Shown here in pieces: positions 26,439 to 34,858 of a stretch of 64,000 bases of DNA; the first letter of the stretch is position 1; every line of letters starts with the position of its first letter. Source of the DNA: Verrucomicrobiota bacterium. Lineage in GTDB: Bacteria > Verrucomicrobiota > Verrucomicrobiia > Opitutales > Opitutaceae. A program made the position numbers and the translations under genes. The stretch covers positions 44,288-108,287 of the forward strand of contig JAEZGX010000022.1 of NCBI GenBank assembly GCA_023416735.1, given 5' to 3'. Below the pieces are notes generated by a model that was not told the DNA's origin, ran no database searches, and saw nothing but the letters and a program-made list of their open reading frames with translations.

Positions 26439-27227
26439 TCACTCCTCCAGGTCCGCGCTCTCCCACATCTCACGTATCCGATCCCGGCTATACGCCAGAA
26501 AATGCCGATCCGCCGCGAACACTTCGAGCGTGACCGTCGCATCGTAACCGGCCTTGCGCAGCTCGCGCACGTGCTTCCCGAGTTGGATGTTTCCCATCCC
26601 GACCGCTAGATGCAGGTCCGCCATGCCACCGCGATTGTCGTGCACGTGCACGTGCGCCAGCCGCCGGCCAAACTGCGTGATCAACTCCGTCGCCGTGTTC
26701 CGCTCCACCCCGAGATGGCTGTGTCCGATGTCCAGGTGCAAACCGAGTTGCGGCACCGCTTCGAAAATCGGCGACAACTGCAACCCCGTGTTGAACCGGC
26801 CCGGCACGTTTTCGAGCATGATCCCCACCCCGAGCGGCTGCGCGAACTCCACCAATTCGCGCAAGGCATCCACGTTCCGCATCACCACCGTCCGCTCCTC
26901 GAAAAAGGGCGCGTGTCCGTCCGGATGCACGTTCATCCACTTCGCTCGGACCTTGGCAAAAAACTCCACCGCTCGCTTCAACTCGTCGATCGCCGCCCGC
27001 CGCACGCTCTCGAACGAATGTCCGATCGGCAGATAATACGCCGTGTGCCCCACCACTCCGAGGCCATGATCGCGCAACATCGCGCTGACTTCCGCCGGAC
27101 GCAGTTGCCATGTCGCCGCCGCCGGCGGCTCGAGCGTGAGATCCACAAACTCCAGTCCCATTTCCGCCATCCAAGCCAACTCACACGCCAGCGGCTCCCC
27201 CGGATGATTCATCGCTCCAATGTGCAT
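26439..27227 (-). CDS. Sugar phosphate isomerase/epimerase-like TIM-barrel protein
   Basis: 262 residues; xylose-isomerase-like (AP endonuclease 2) TIM-barrel family. Metal-site type motifs are visible: WMNVHPDGH near residue 98, IMLENVPG near 141, LHLDIGHSHLG near 165, AHVHVHDNRG near 190 and TLEVFAADRH near 232. The Glu, Asp, His and Glu at these places would bind a divalent metal. The family covers isomerases, epimerases and inositol-catabolic enzymes, so the substrate stays open. It lies 21 bp downstream of the nucleotidyltransferase-like gene on the same strand, so they may be co-transcribed. Confidence 0.75.
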   Translation of the reverse strand: MHIGAMNHPGEPLACELAWMAEMGLEFVDLTLEPPAAATWQLRPAEVSAMLRDHGLGVVGHTAYYLPIGHSFESVRRAAIDELKRAVEFFAKVRAKWMNVHPDGHAPFFEERTVVMRNVDALRELVEFAQPLGVGIMLENVPGRFNTGLQLSPIFEAVPQLGLHLDIGHSHLGVERNTATELITQFGRRLAHVHVHDNRGGMADLHLAVGMGNIQLGKHVRELRKAGYDATVTLEVFAADRHFLAYSRDRIREMWESADLEE

Positions 27228-27248
27228 GATACTAACGGGCGATAAATT

Positions 27249-28040
27249 TCATCTCTCCAGCGGTCGATCCGTCGGTTGATGCAACGCAAACCACGGCCGG
27301 CTATCGAACAACCGCACGCGTCGCTCCTCCATCGCCGCCAAGTCCTCCGCTTCGATCCGCGTCAACGCAAACTGCGTCCGCAGCCACGCGGGCAGCGCCT
27401 GCGCCCGCCCCGGACACAACCAGTTGAACACCGCCAGCGCGCCATGCAGCAGCGGTAAATCCCGCCCCATCCGCTCCACCAACCGCGACCACGCCATCCG
27501 CTCCACCATCGCCGCCATCACATTCAACACATCCACCCAATCGCAGCGCTCCCGCTGCATCACATACAATTTCACCCGCACGATCTCCTCCGCCGGAGCC
27601 GCGCGAAAGTTTCGGCCTTTCAACCGCAGCGGCGTCGCAAACTCGAACCACGCCTCATCGATCCCCACCCGATGATTCGGCAACGCCCAAATCACATCGA
27701 ACAACACGCCGTTCTTCCACCCGCGAAAAATCCAACTTCGATCGTATCCTTCCCGATCGAAATAATCCTCGAACCCCGCCCGCTTCAACGCCTCCACCGC
27801 CCGCTCGCGATCGCTCGCGCTCACAATCACATCGACGTCCTTCGTATTGCGCCAATGTCCCGTGTAAGTCGCCAGCGCCAGCGCCCCGGCCAGCAGAAAC
27901 GAAATCCCTTCCGCCTCCAACGCATCCGTGCCCGAGAGGAACACCGTCCATTGCTCCTCCGGCATCAACGCCCCCCACTCCGCCTCAACCGCCGTCGGTG
28001 TCGCCGTGGAAATCGAAGGATGTGTCTCAGTCTCACGCAT
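27249..28040 (-). CDS. Nucleotidyltransferase-fold protein of unknown role
   Basis: About 263 residues if the ATG at 28040 is used; the frame is open to 28250, but the added stretch is low-complexity. The pattern LLAGALALATYTGHWRNTKDVDVIV near residue 45 resembles the Gly-Ser/Ala helix and Asp-x-Asp strand of nucleotidyltransferase-fold proteins (DUF6036 or AbiEii-like, as in some toxins and tRNA or antibiotic-modifying enzymes). A third acidic strand, GVLFDVIWALP, follows near residue 108. No antitoxin-like partner is adjacent, so I do not call a toxin-antitoxin pair. Start choice is uncertain. Confidence 0.6.
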   Translation of the reverse strand: MRETETHPSISTATPTAVEAEWGALMPEEQWTVFLSGTDALEAEGISFLLAGALALATYTGHWRNTKDVDVIVSASDRERAVEALKRAGFEDYFDREGYDRSWIFRGWKNGVLFDVIWALPNHRVGIDEAWFEFATPLRLKGRNFRAAPAEEIVRVKLYVMQRERCDWVDVLNVMAAMVERMAWSRLVERMGRDLPLLHGALAVFNWLCPGRAQALPAWLRTQFALTRIEAEDLAAMEERRVRLFDSRPWFALHQPTDRPLER

Positions 28041-28194
28041 GGCTTTCGGAAATGATGGCCCCGCAGACCCAATGACCGCCCTCACGTTCCCGCCGCGCCG
28101 CCGCCCCGAGCTGCTGCCAGCCGCCCGACCTTCTAACTCCATTTCCACTTTCCCCTTCCCAACTATGCTATGTTGCGACTGAACTGAACACCGC

Positions 28195-29139
28195 ATGTCT
28201 TCCTCCGTCGAAAACGTCGTCATCATCGGCACGGGCTGCGCCGGCCTCACTGCCGCGATCTACACCGCCCGCGCCAATCTGAATCCGCTCGTCCTCGAAG
28301 GATCCCTGCCCGGTGGACAACTCACGACGACCAGCGAAGTGGAAAACTTTCCGGGATTCCCCCACGGAATCGACGGCTTCCAACTCATGCAGAACCTGCG
28401 CGAGCAGGCCACGAAGTTCGGCACGCGTTTCGAACAGGCGCTCGTCACGTCCGTCGATCTCAACTCCCACCCGCGCAAGCTCGTCTGCGGCGACCGCACC
28501 ATCCTCGCCAAGTCCGTCATCATCGCCACCGGCGCCTCGCCGCGCATGACCGGCGTCCCCGGCGAGAAAGAACTCTACGGCGGCAAGGGCGTCACCACCT
28601 GCGCCACCTGCGACGGCGCGTTCTACCGCAAGATGGACGTCGCTGTTATCGGCGGCGGCGACAGCGCCGCCGAGGAAGCGCTCTTCCTCACCCGCTTCGC
28701 GTCGAAAGTTTATCTCGTTCACCGCCGCGACGCGCTTCGCGCCTCAAAGATCATGGCCGACCGCGCCACGTCGCACGAAAAGATCCAGATGGTCTGGAAC
28801 AGCATCCCGCTCACCGTCGAAGGCGTCGAACAGGGCGCCGTCACCGGCCTGCGTATCCAGAACGTCAAGACCAACGAGATCAGCGTCCTGCCGATCAAAG
28901 GTCTCTTCGTCGCCATCGGCCACGTGCCCAACACCGGCCCGTTTGCCGAAGTCCTCGACGTTGACGAAAACGGCTACTTCAAACCCGCCGCCGGCTCGCA
29001 GGTGAAAACCAAGATCGACGGCGTCTACGTCGCCGGCGACTGCGCCGACCACGTCTATCGTCAGGCAATCACCGCCGCCGGCATGGGCTGCCAGGCCGCC
29101 ATCGAAGCCGAACGCTGGCTCGCCGAACACGGCGCCTAG
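28195..29139 (+). CDS. trxB: Thioredoxin reductase (TrxB)
   Basis: FAD-dependent NADPH:thioredoxin reductase, 314 residues. The FAD motif VVIIGTGCAGLTAAIY is near residue 8, GGQLTTTSEVENFPGF near 41, redox-active CATC near 136, NADPH-binding GGGDSAAEEALFL near 152 and HRRDALRASKIM near 176, and C-terminal GVYVAGDCADHVYRQAITAAGMGCQAA. The length matches the low-molecular-weight bacterial type. ATG at 28195, no Shine-Dalgarno motif. It is divergent from the nucleotidyltransferase-like gene. Confidence 0.96.
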   Translation: MSSSVENVVIIGTGCAGLTAAIYTARANLNPLVLEGSLPGGQLTTTSEVENFPGFPHGIDGFQLMQNLREQATKFGTRFEQALVTSVDLNSHPRKLVCGDRTILAKSVIIATGASPRMTGVPGEKELYGGKGVTTCATCDGAFYRKMDVAVIGGGDSAAEEALFLTRFASKVYLVHRRDALRASKIMADRATSHEKIQMVWNSIPLTVEGVEQGAVTGLRIQNVKTNEISVLPIKGLFVAIGHVPNTGPFAEVLDVDENGYFKPAAGSQVKTKIDGVYVAGDCADHVYRQAITAAGMGCQAAIEAERWLAEHGA

Positions 29140-29171
29140 CCCCGCAGCGGAACGCGTAAGCGTTTCGCCTC

Positions 29172-29196
29172 GTAGGTGGCGCGCTCGCCGCGCCAC
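29172..29196. repeat. GTAGGTGGCGCGCTCG hairpin repeat, copy 1
   Basis: 25-bp unit whose inner part forms an 8-bp stem (29176-29183 with 29189-29196). Related copies lie at 59299, 59341 (reverse) and 60481, with a shortened one at 39107. Directly upstream, 29156-29170 shares the 15-mer GTAAGCGTTTCGCCT with a site near 46900. Confidence 0.75.
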
Positions 29197-29241
29197 TTGG
29201 CCGAATGAGCAGGCTCTCAAAGCCTCTCTTCATTGGTGCAG

Positions 29242-29290
29242 ATTCGTGTTCATTCGTGATTGAACAGAATCTTCGCGCCTCTTCGCGGTT
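29242..29290. repeat. Degenerate TTCGTG/TTCGCG units before the fur-like gene
   Basis: Units ATTCGTGTTC and ATTCGTGATT, then CTTCGCGCCT and CTTCGCGGTT, lie in near-tandem order. They resemble the arms of the elements at 33664 and 17668. No opposing arm is evident. Confidence 0.45.
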
Positions 29291-29305
29291 TGCGAATCCG
29301 CTCCT

Positions 29306-29349
29306 TTAGAATAGTTCTAATTCTTACTTGATCCTTAGAACCATTCCAA
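29306..29349. promoter_or_regulatory. Two PerR/Fur-box-like sites before the Fur-family gene
   Basis: Site 1, TTAGAATAGTTCTAA (29306-29320), has exact 6-bp half-sites around 3 bp and matches about 12 of 14 defined positions of the PerR box TTATAATNATTATAA. Site 2, TTAGAACCATTCCAA (29335-29349), matches about 10 of 14. They are 29 bp apart, and site 2 ends 17 bp before the ATG. The stretch is AT-rich against its surroundings. Autoregulation and control of the suf genes is the natural inference. Confidence 0.6.
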
Positions 29350-29366
29350 TTTGCTGATCCTTCCAC

Positions 29367-29801
29367 ATGATTTCCGACGCCACTCATACCCCCGACCTGC
29401 TGGCCCAAAAATTGGCCGGCAGCGGTCTGCGCGCCACCCCCCAGCGCGAGGTCGTCTTCAGCGTTCTCCTCAAGAAACGCGATCATCCCACCGCCGACGA
29501 AGTTTACGCCCGCGTTCGCAACGAGATGCCCACCATCTCGCTCGCGACCGTTTACAACTGCCTCGAAACGCTCGTCGGCTGCAATCTCGTCCGCGCCGTC
29601 AACTTTGAGCGCGGCCCAACGCGCTACTGCCCGAACCTCCAGCCACACGCCCACTTTCACGACGAAGACACCGGCCAAACCTTCGATGTCGATCTGCCGC
29701 CGGATCTCCTCACTCGCGTCAAAAAAGTCCTCCCCTCCACCTACGACGCTTCGTCCGTAGAAATCATTTTCCGCGGCAAAACCAAACGCCGCACCCGCTG
29801 A
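29367..29801 (+). CDS. Fur-family transcriptional regulator (Irr/PerR-like)
   Basis: 144 residues. The winged-helix part shows LRATPQREVVFSVLLKKRDHPTADEVYARVR and ISLATVYNCLETLVGCNLV, the standard Fur recognition region. In the dimerisation part the usual HHHxxCxxC structural zinc site is replaced by HAHFHDEDTGQTFDVD, with no CxxC; in this it recalls Irr rather than Fur or PerR. It has Cys only in the N-terminal half and in YCPN. It lies 47 bp before sufC in the same direction, so it probably controls Fe-S assembly in response to iron, haem or peroxide. Confidence 0.85.
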   Translation: MISDATHTPDLLAQKLAGSGLRATPQREVVFSVLLKKRDHPTADEVYARVRNEMPTISLATVYNCLETLVGCNLVRAVNFERGPTRYCPNLQPHAHFHDEDTGQTFDVDLPPDLLTRVKKVLPSTYDASSVEIIFRGKTKRRTR

Positions 29802-29848
29802 CCGACTCTGCCTTTTAACTTTTACCGTTCAACTTTCATCTCCGCCAA

Positions 29849-30604
29849 ATGAGCCAACTCGAAATCAAAGACCTCCACATCGCCATCGGCGAAAAGCCCA
29901 TCGTGAAGGGCCTCAACCTCACGATCCGCCAAGGCGAAGTGCACGCCATCATGGGGCCCAACGGCACCGGCAAGTCCACCCTCGCCAAAGCCATCGCCGG
30001 TCACCCCGACTACGCCATCACCGGCGGTGAGGTTCTCCTCGACGGCAAATCCATCCTCGAACTCGAGCCCGACGAACGCGCCCGCTCCGGCATCTTCCTC
30101 GCCTTCCAATACCCGTCCGAAATCCCCGGCGTCACCATCGCCAACTTCCTCCGCGCCGCCGTTCAGGCCCGCATGGCCGAGGGCGAAGAGCTCGACGCCA
30201 CCGCCTACTACAAGCGGCTCTATTCGAAGATGGACCTCCTCAAGATCGACCGGAAGTTCACCTCCCGCGCCGTCAACGATGGCTTCTCCGGCGGCGAAAA
30301 GAAGCGCTGCGAAATCCTCCAGATGGCGATGCTCGAACCCGCCTTCGCACTCATGGACGAAACCGATTCCGGCCTCGACATCGACGCGCTCCGCATCGTC
30401 GCCGAAGGCGTCAACGCCCTGCGCGGCGAGAAACTCGGCGTCCTCATGATCACTCACTATCAACGCCTCCTGAACTACATCGTGCCCGATTTCGTGCACG
30501 TCATGTATGACGGCCGCATCGTGAAGAGCGGCGACAAATCCCTCGCCCTCGAGCTCGAAGCGAAGGGCTACGACTGGGTCAAAAAAGAACTGGCGACCGC
30601 CTGA
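29849..30604 (+). CDS. sufC: Fe-S cluster assembly ATPase SufC
   Basis: Cytosolic ABC-type ATPase of the SufBCD scaffold, 251 residues. Walker A GPNGTGKST near residue 36, signature FSGGEKKRCEILQMA near 146, Walker B FALMDETDSGLDID near 167 and the switch His in MITHYQRLL near 202 are all present. The GEKKR form of the signature is diagnostic of SufC. ATG at 29849 with no Shine-Dalgarno motif. First suf gene after the Fur-family regulator. Confidence 0.95.
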   Translation: MSQLEIKDLHIAIGEKPIVKGLNLTIRQGEVHAIMGPNGTGKSTLAKAIAGHPDYAITGGEVLLDGKSILELEPDERARSGIFLAFQYPSEIPGVTIANFLRAAVQARMAEGEELDATAYYKRLYSKMDLLKIDRKFTSRAVNDGFSGGEKKRCEILQMAMLEPAFALMDETDSGLDIDALRIVAEGVNALRGEKLGVLMITHYQRLLNYIVPDFVHVMYDGRIVKSGDKSLALELEAKGYDWVKKELATA

Positions 30605-30621
30605 GTTCTTCCAACCCGAAC

Positions 30622-30736
30622 CTTGGAACCCAGAGAACACCAAGGATGCACCAAGGCCACAGAGCGCTTCGCGAACAGATCAACGCCTCAGTGACCTCCG
30701 TGCTCACCTCAGTGACATCTGTGTTCCTAAACCAAT
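30622..30736. repeat. Degenerate nonamer element between sufC and sufB
   Basis: The left part (30622-30665) has units CAGAGAACAC and CAAGGATGCAC, the right part (30685-30727) has CTCAGTGACCTCCGTG and CTCAGTGACATCTGTG. They form a weak inverted repeat; GGAACMCAGA-like ends face each other. It belongs with the elements at 6410, 13883 and 33664. It fills most of the 145-bp gap. Confidence 0.6.
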
Positions 30737-30749
30737 CCTTCCAAAAGCC

Positions 30750-32207
30750 ATGAAACCTCTCACCGAACTCGACACCACGTCCGTCGCTCCCGACGAGACC
30801 GCAGTCGAGAATCCCGTCGCTGGCATCGACCAGTCGCGCGGCGATTTCAAATACGACATCGATTACGCTTTCGACGCCGGCACCGGCCTCACCGAACAGA
30901 CCGTCCGCTACATCTCCTCCGTCAAGAAGGAGGCCGACTGGCTGCTCGAATTCCGTCTCAACGCGTTGAAGAAGTTCCAATCCATGCCGCTGCCCACCCA
31001 CTGGGCGACGAAGGATCTCGAGAACATCAACTTCGACAAAATCCGCTACTACCTCGCGCAGGGCCAAAAGCCCAAGCGCACGTGGGACGAAGTGCCCGAC
31101 GACATCAAGAAGACCTTCGAGCGCCTCGGCATCCCCGAGCAAGAGCGCAAGTTCCTCGCCGGCGTGGAAGCCCAGTTCGATTCCGAAGCCGCGTATTCCA
31201 ACATCAAGGAAACCGTCGCGAAACAGGGCGTCATCTTCGTCAACTCGACCGAGGGCCTCCGCGAACATCCGGAACTCTTCCGCAAATTCTTCGGCAAGGT
31301 CATCCCGACCGGTGACAACAAATTCGCCGCGCTCAACAGCGCCGTGTTCTCCGGCGGTTCGTTCATCTACGTCCCGCCCGGCGTGAAGGTCTCGCATCCG
31401 CTGCAAGCCTACTTCCGCATCAACGCCGAAAACTTCGGCCAATTCGAACGCACCCTCATCATCGCCGACGAAGGCTCCGAGGTCGTTTACATGGAAGGCT
31501 GCACCGCGCCGAAGTTCTCCACCTCGACGCTTCACAGCGCCGTCGTCGAACTGGTCGCGCTCAAGGGCGCCAAGATCCAATACATCACCGTCCAAAACTG
31601 GGCGCCCAACGTCTACAACCTCGTCACCAAGCGCGGCGTCGCGCACGAGGAAGCCGAGATCAAGTGGATCGACTGCAACATCGGCAGCCGCCTCACGATG
31701 AAATATCCGGGCGTCGTCCTCAAGGGCCGCAAGGCCCGCGGCGAGGTCATCTCGATCGCGCTTGCGAACGACGGACAACATCAGGACACCGGCGCGAAGA
31801 TGATCCACGCCGCCGACGAAACGACGTCCAACGTCGTTTCGAAATCCATCTCCGTCGGCCAGGGCCGCGCCACGTATCGCGGACAGGTTCACATCCCGAA
31901 GCACTTGAAGGGTTGCAAAAACAACACCGAGTGCGACGCGCTGCTGATCAACACGAACAGCCGCACCGACACCTATCCCGCCATCACCGTCCGCGGCGAC
32001 CAAAACGCCACGCAGCACGAAGCCTCCGTCTCGAAGGTTTCCGAAGACATGATCTTCTACATGCAGCAGCGCGGCCTCACCGAGGGCCAGGCGATGAGCC
32101 TCGCCGTCAACGGCTTCATCAACGACCTCGCCCGCCAGTTCCCGATGGAATACAGCGTCGAGCTCAAGCGCCTCATCGACCTCGAAATGGAAGGCTCCGT
32201 CGGCTGA
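30750..32207 (+). CDS. sufB: Fe-S cluster assembly scaffold SufB
   Basis: SufB subunit of the SufBC2D complex on which Fe-S clusters form, 485 residues, close to the family norm. Conserved stretches include NKFAALNSAVFSGGSFIYVPPGV near residue 190, VVYMEGCTAP near 247, the beta-helix core with IQYITVQNWAPNVYNLVTKRG near 275, and DTYPAITVRGDQNATQHEASVSK near 408. C-terminal MQQRGLTEGQAMSLAVNGFI is typical of SufB and SufD. Separated from sufC and sufD by repeat-filled gaps but all in one direction. Confidence 0.95.
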   Translation: MKPLTELDTTSVAPDETAVENPVAGIDQSRGDFKYDIDYAFDAGTGLTEQTVRYISSVKKEADWLLEFRLNALKKFQSMPLPTHWATKDLENINFDKIRYYLAQGQKPKRTWDEVPDDIKKTFERLGIPEQERKFLAGVEAQFDSEAAYSNIKETVAKQGVIFVNSTEGLREHPELFRKFFGKVIPTGDNKFAALNSAVFSGGSFIYVPPGVKVSHPLQAYFRINAENFGQFERTLIIADEGSEVVYMEGCTAPKFSTSTLHSAVVELVALKGAKIQYITVQNWAPNVYNLVTKRGVAHEEAEIKWIDCNIGSRLTMKYPGVVLKGRKARGEVISIALANDGQHQDTGAKMIHAADETTSNVVSKSISVGQGRATYRGQVHIPKHLKGCKNNTECDALLINTNSRTDTYPAITVRGDQNATQHEASVSKVSEDMIFYMQQRGLTEGQAMSLAVNGFINDLARQFPMEYSVELKRLIDLEMEGSVG

Positions 32208-32214
32208 CCCGCCG

Positions 32215-32314
32215 ATCGTGCTCTTGATCGTAATCGTGATCGTGATCGATCACGTCGTTAGAGAGCACGAGGCAACCCGACGATCACGAGCACGACTACG
32301 ATCACGAGCACGAT
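32215..32314. repeat. ATCGTG hexamer inverted repeat between sufB and sufD
   Basis: Arms 32215-32248 and 32281-32314 are reverse complements at 31 of 34 positions. Each arm is built of 6-bp units (ATCGTG, CTCTTG, ATCGTA; CGATCA, CGAGCA). The right arm ends 7 bp before the sufD ATG, leaving no room for a conventional ribosome-binding site. Related elements lie at 7843, 61931 and 62093. Confidence 0.9.
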
Positions 32315-32321
32315 TCCATAA

Positions 32322-33656
32322 ATGTCCTCCACCGCTCAAACCTTCTCCAAGTCCCTCACCGGCTCCTTCACCCCGGACGCCTTCAACGCCCACCTCGCGA
32401 CCCAATCGTCCGCGCCCGTCTGGTGGCTCGACTACAAGCGTAAATCCTACGCTCGTTTCGCCGAGCTCCCCATGCCGAAGCGCACCGACGAATCCTGGCG
32501 CTTCAGCAACATCTCCAGCCTCACGCTCGACGGCTTCAATCCCGTCTCCGACGCCGGTCGCCAGCCAGCTGACGCTAAAAACATTCCCACCGGCACCGGG
32601 ATCGATGGCGTCGCTGCGCTCACGTTCATCAACAACGTCCTCGCCGGCTCCACGCTGCTCGCGCCCGAACTCACCGCCCAAGGTGTGATCGTCACCACGC
32701 TCGCCTCCGCCGCCGCGGCACACCCCGACCTGCTCCGCGCCCATTTCATGGCCCAGCCGCAGAAACTCGGCTCGGAAAAATTCGCCGCGCTTCACAGCGC
32801 CTTTGTCGGCGACGGCGCATTCATCTACATTCCGAAGGGCGTCGAGCTTCCCGCTCCGCTCATCATCACGCACGTCGCGCAGGGCGCCGGCACCGCCGTA
32901 TTCCCGCACACCCTCGTGATCGCCGAGGAAAATTCGAAAGCCACCATCGTCGACCTCTTCCTCTCCGCCGACGATAAAGCTCATTTCGCCTGCGGCTCCA
33001 ACGACCTCTACGCCGCCCACGGCGCGCAGCTCACCTACGTCGGCGCCCAAAACTGGTCCCGCGAAACGCTCTCGTTTCATTTCAACGATACCGTTGTTCG
33101 CCGCGATGCCCGCGTTCAATCGCTCAACGTCCACCTCGGCGCCCGCCAGGCCCGCCACGAGTCGCTCTCGCAACTCCAGGCTCCCGGCGCGTTCTCCGAG
33201 ATGCTCGCCGTCACCGTCGCGGAAGCCACGCAGGAATTCGACCAGCGCACGCTGCAGATTCACCAGGCGCCGAACACGAAGTCAGACCTGCTCTACAAAA
33301 ACACGCTGCGCGACAAAACCCGCACGATCTTCTCCGGCCTGATCATCGTCGATGCCGACGCGCAGAAGACCGACGCCTATCAGTCGAATCGCAACCTGAT
33401 GCTCTCTGACGACGCCGAAGCGAACTCGCTTCCCGGCCTCGAGATCCAGGCCAACGACGTTCGCTGCACGCACGGCGCGACTTCCTCCCGCATCGATCCC
33501 GAGCAGGAGTTCTATCTCCAGTCGCGCGGCATCGCTAAAGCCCAAGCCGACGAACTCCTCACCTTCGGCTTCTTCGAGGAAGTCCTCAACCGCCTCGAAA
33601 ACGAGGCGCTGCACGACACCCTCCGCAGCCTCATCCAAACCAAGTTCAAGAAGTAA
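32322..33656 (+). CDS. sufD: Fe-S cluster assembly protein SufD
   Basis: SufD partner of SufB, 444 residues. An N-terminal alpha region with DESWRFSNISSLTLDGF leads to the SufBD beta-helix (AALHSAFVGDGAFIYIPKGVELPAP near residue 152; HETHVHLG-type stretches later). The C-terminal core has DLLYKNTLRDKTRTIFSGLI near 325 and DVRCTHGATSSRIDPEQEFYLQSRGIAKAQA near 377, where Cys and His contribute to the SufB interface. ATG at 32322 directly after the inverted repeat. SufS and SufE were not found next to it. Confidence 0.94.
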   Translation: MSSTAQTFSKSLTGSFTPDAFNAHLATQSSAPVWWLDYKRKSYARFAELPMPKRTDESWRFSNISSLTLDGFNPVSDAGRQPADAKNIPTGTGIDGVAALTFINNVLAGSTLLAPELTAQGVIVTTLASAAAAHPDLLRAHFMAQPQKLGSEKFAALHSAFVGDGAFIYIPKGVELPAPLIITHVAQGAGTAVFPHTLVIAEENSKATIVDLFLSADDKAHFACGSNDLYAAHGAQLTYVGAQNWSRETLSFHFNDTVVRRDARVQSLNVHLGARQARHESLSQLQAPGAFSEMLAVTVAEATQEFDQRTLQIHQAPNTKSDLLYKNTLRDKTRTIFSGLIIVDADAQKTDAYQSNRNLMLSDDAEANSLPGLEIQANDVRCTHGATSSRIDPEQEFYLQSRGIAKAQADELLTFGFFEEVLNRLENEALHDTLRSLIQTKFKK

Positions 33657-33663
33657 TCTTGGG

Positions 33664-33733
33664 AACCACGAATACACGAAACACACGAAAAATCTCTCAT
33701 TCGGCTTTCGTGTATTTCGTGCGTTTCGTGGTT
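33664..33733. repeat. ACACGAA nonamer inverted repeat between sufD and lytS
   Basis: Left arm 33664-33690 and right arm 33706-33733 are gapped reverse complements, exact over the outer 9 bp (AACCACGAA). Units are about 9 bp (ATACACGAA, ACACACGAA). It starts 7 bp after the sufD stop, ahead of the kinase gene. Confidence 0.8.
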
Positions 33734-33753
33734 AATTCTCCAAACCTCTTGGA

Positions 33754-34818
33754 GTGAATTTCCCCCCCGGCTCACGTCACCGTCTCTTCTGGCAATTGCA
33801 GATTGGCGGCTGGCTGCTGGTGGTGCTCATCTCCCTCGGCTTCGCCTCGATCGTTTTCGATGACTGGGGCAACATCGTCCTAACCGGAATTGGGCGGCCG
33901 CTTTCGTCCTTCGGCTTCACTCTCCTCCTCTGGCGAATCTATCGCCGCTGGCCCGCCGCGACGTTCAAGCTTCTGCCCCATGTCCCCGCCATCGTGCTCG
34001 CCTGCGTCGTCGCGACCGCGGTGGAAAGCGGATTGATCGAACTCATCCGCCAAGTCGCCCATCTCGCCCCCCCGCCCCCGCTCGCCGAACGTGGCGCACT
34101 CCCCGTCCGGCTCACACTTTTTCTCGCCTGGACCGCCTTGTATTTCCTGCTGCGTCAAGAACTGGAATCGCGCGACCGCGAACTTCGGCTCGCACAATCC
34201 GAGACCGCCGCTCGCGAAGCCGAACTCGCCACCCTTCGCGCCCAGGTCAACCCGCACTTCCTCTACAACGCGCTCACCTCCATCCTGGCCGAGTGCGATG
34301 ACAATCCTCGCGCCGTTCGCGCGATCACCAGCTCACTCGCCGCCTATCTTCGCTCCTCCCTACTGCAACGAGATCATCACGCTCCATTCGGCGAAGAGGT
34401 AGACGCCATCAGCGGCTATCTTCGCGTGGAGCAGGCCCGTTTCGAGGAACGTCTCGTGCACACGCTGACGATCGACGAAGCCGCGCGCACCGTTCTCGCG
34501 CCCACCGCAGTCTTGCTCCCGCTCGTCGAGAATGCCGTCAAATACGGCATGCGCACCTCTCCTCCACCTCTTCGGATCGACATCTTCGCCGCCGTGCGCG
34601 ACAGGCGTCTTTCGATCGTCGTGAAAAATACCGGCCACTGGATCGAACCGCGCCCAACTCCATCCGACTCCACCCAGATCGGCCTCGCCAACCTCCGCCG
34701 CCGCCTCGCCCTCCTCCATCAGGACGAAGCCACCCTCACAATCCACCACGATTCGAAATGCGTTCGCGTCACGGTGGATCTTCCCGTCGCCGAAAACACC
34801 TCTGCGGTCCTCGCATAA
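33754..34818 (+). CDS. LytS-type membrane histidine kinase (His_kinase/PF06580 family)
   Basis: 354 residues from GTG at 33754. Four hydrophobic helices in the first 130 residues are followed by a short coiled coil and the His_kinase domain: phosphoacceptor in VNPHFLYNALTSI near residue 167, YLRVEQARF near 228 and N-box LLPLVENAVKYG near 258, with IGLANLRRRL near 310. It is the sensor partner of the LytTR regulator 40 bp downstream. No extracellular sensor domain is visible, so the signal probably acts through the membrane part. First gene of a cassette whose third gene is a PEP-CTERM surface protein. Confidence 0.87.
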   Translation: MNFPPGSRHRLFWQLQIGGWLLVVLISLGFASIVFDDWGNIVLTGIGRPLSSFGFTLLLWRIYRRWPAATFKLLPHVPAIVLACVVATAVESGLIELIRQVAHLAPPPPLAERGALPVRLTLFLAWTALYFLLRQELESRDRELRLAQSETAAREAELATLRAQVNPHFLYNALTSILAECDDNPRAVRAITSSLAAYLRSSLLQRDHHAPFGEEVDAISGYLRVEQARFEERLVHTLTIDEAARTVLAPTAVLLPLVENAVKYGMRTSPPPLRIDIFAAVRDRRLSIVVKNTGHWIEPRPTPSDSTQIGLANLRRRLALLHQDEATLTIHHDSKCVRVTVDLPVAENTSAVLA

Positions 34819-34858
34819 CGCTATCGAAATTTCCCACCTCGCTGCTTTCGCCGCGATC

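Noticed and set aside
27249..28040. Toxin-antitoxin or abortive-infection module
   Set aside because: The nucleotidyltransferase-like fold is suggestive, but the neighbour is a TIM-barrel enzyme and no antitoxin-like gene is present.
28041..28194. N-terminal extension of the nucleotidyltransferase-like protein to 28250
   Set aside because: It would overlap the trxB start on the other strand and encodes a Gly/Arg/Ser-rich stretch unlike the rest.
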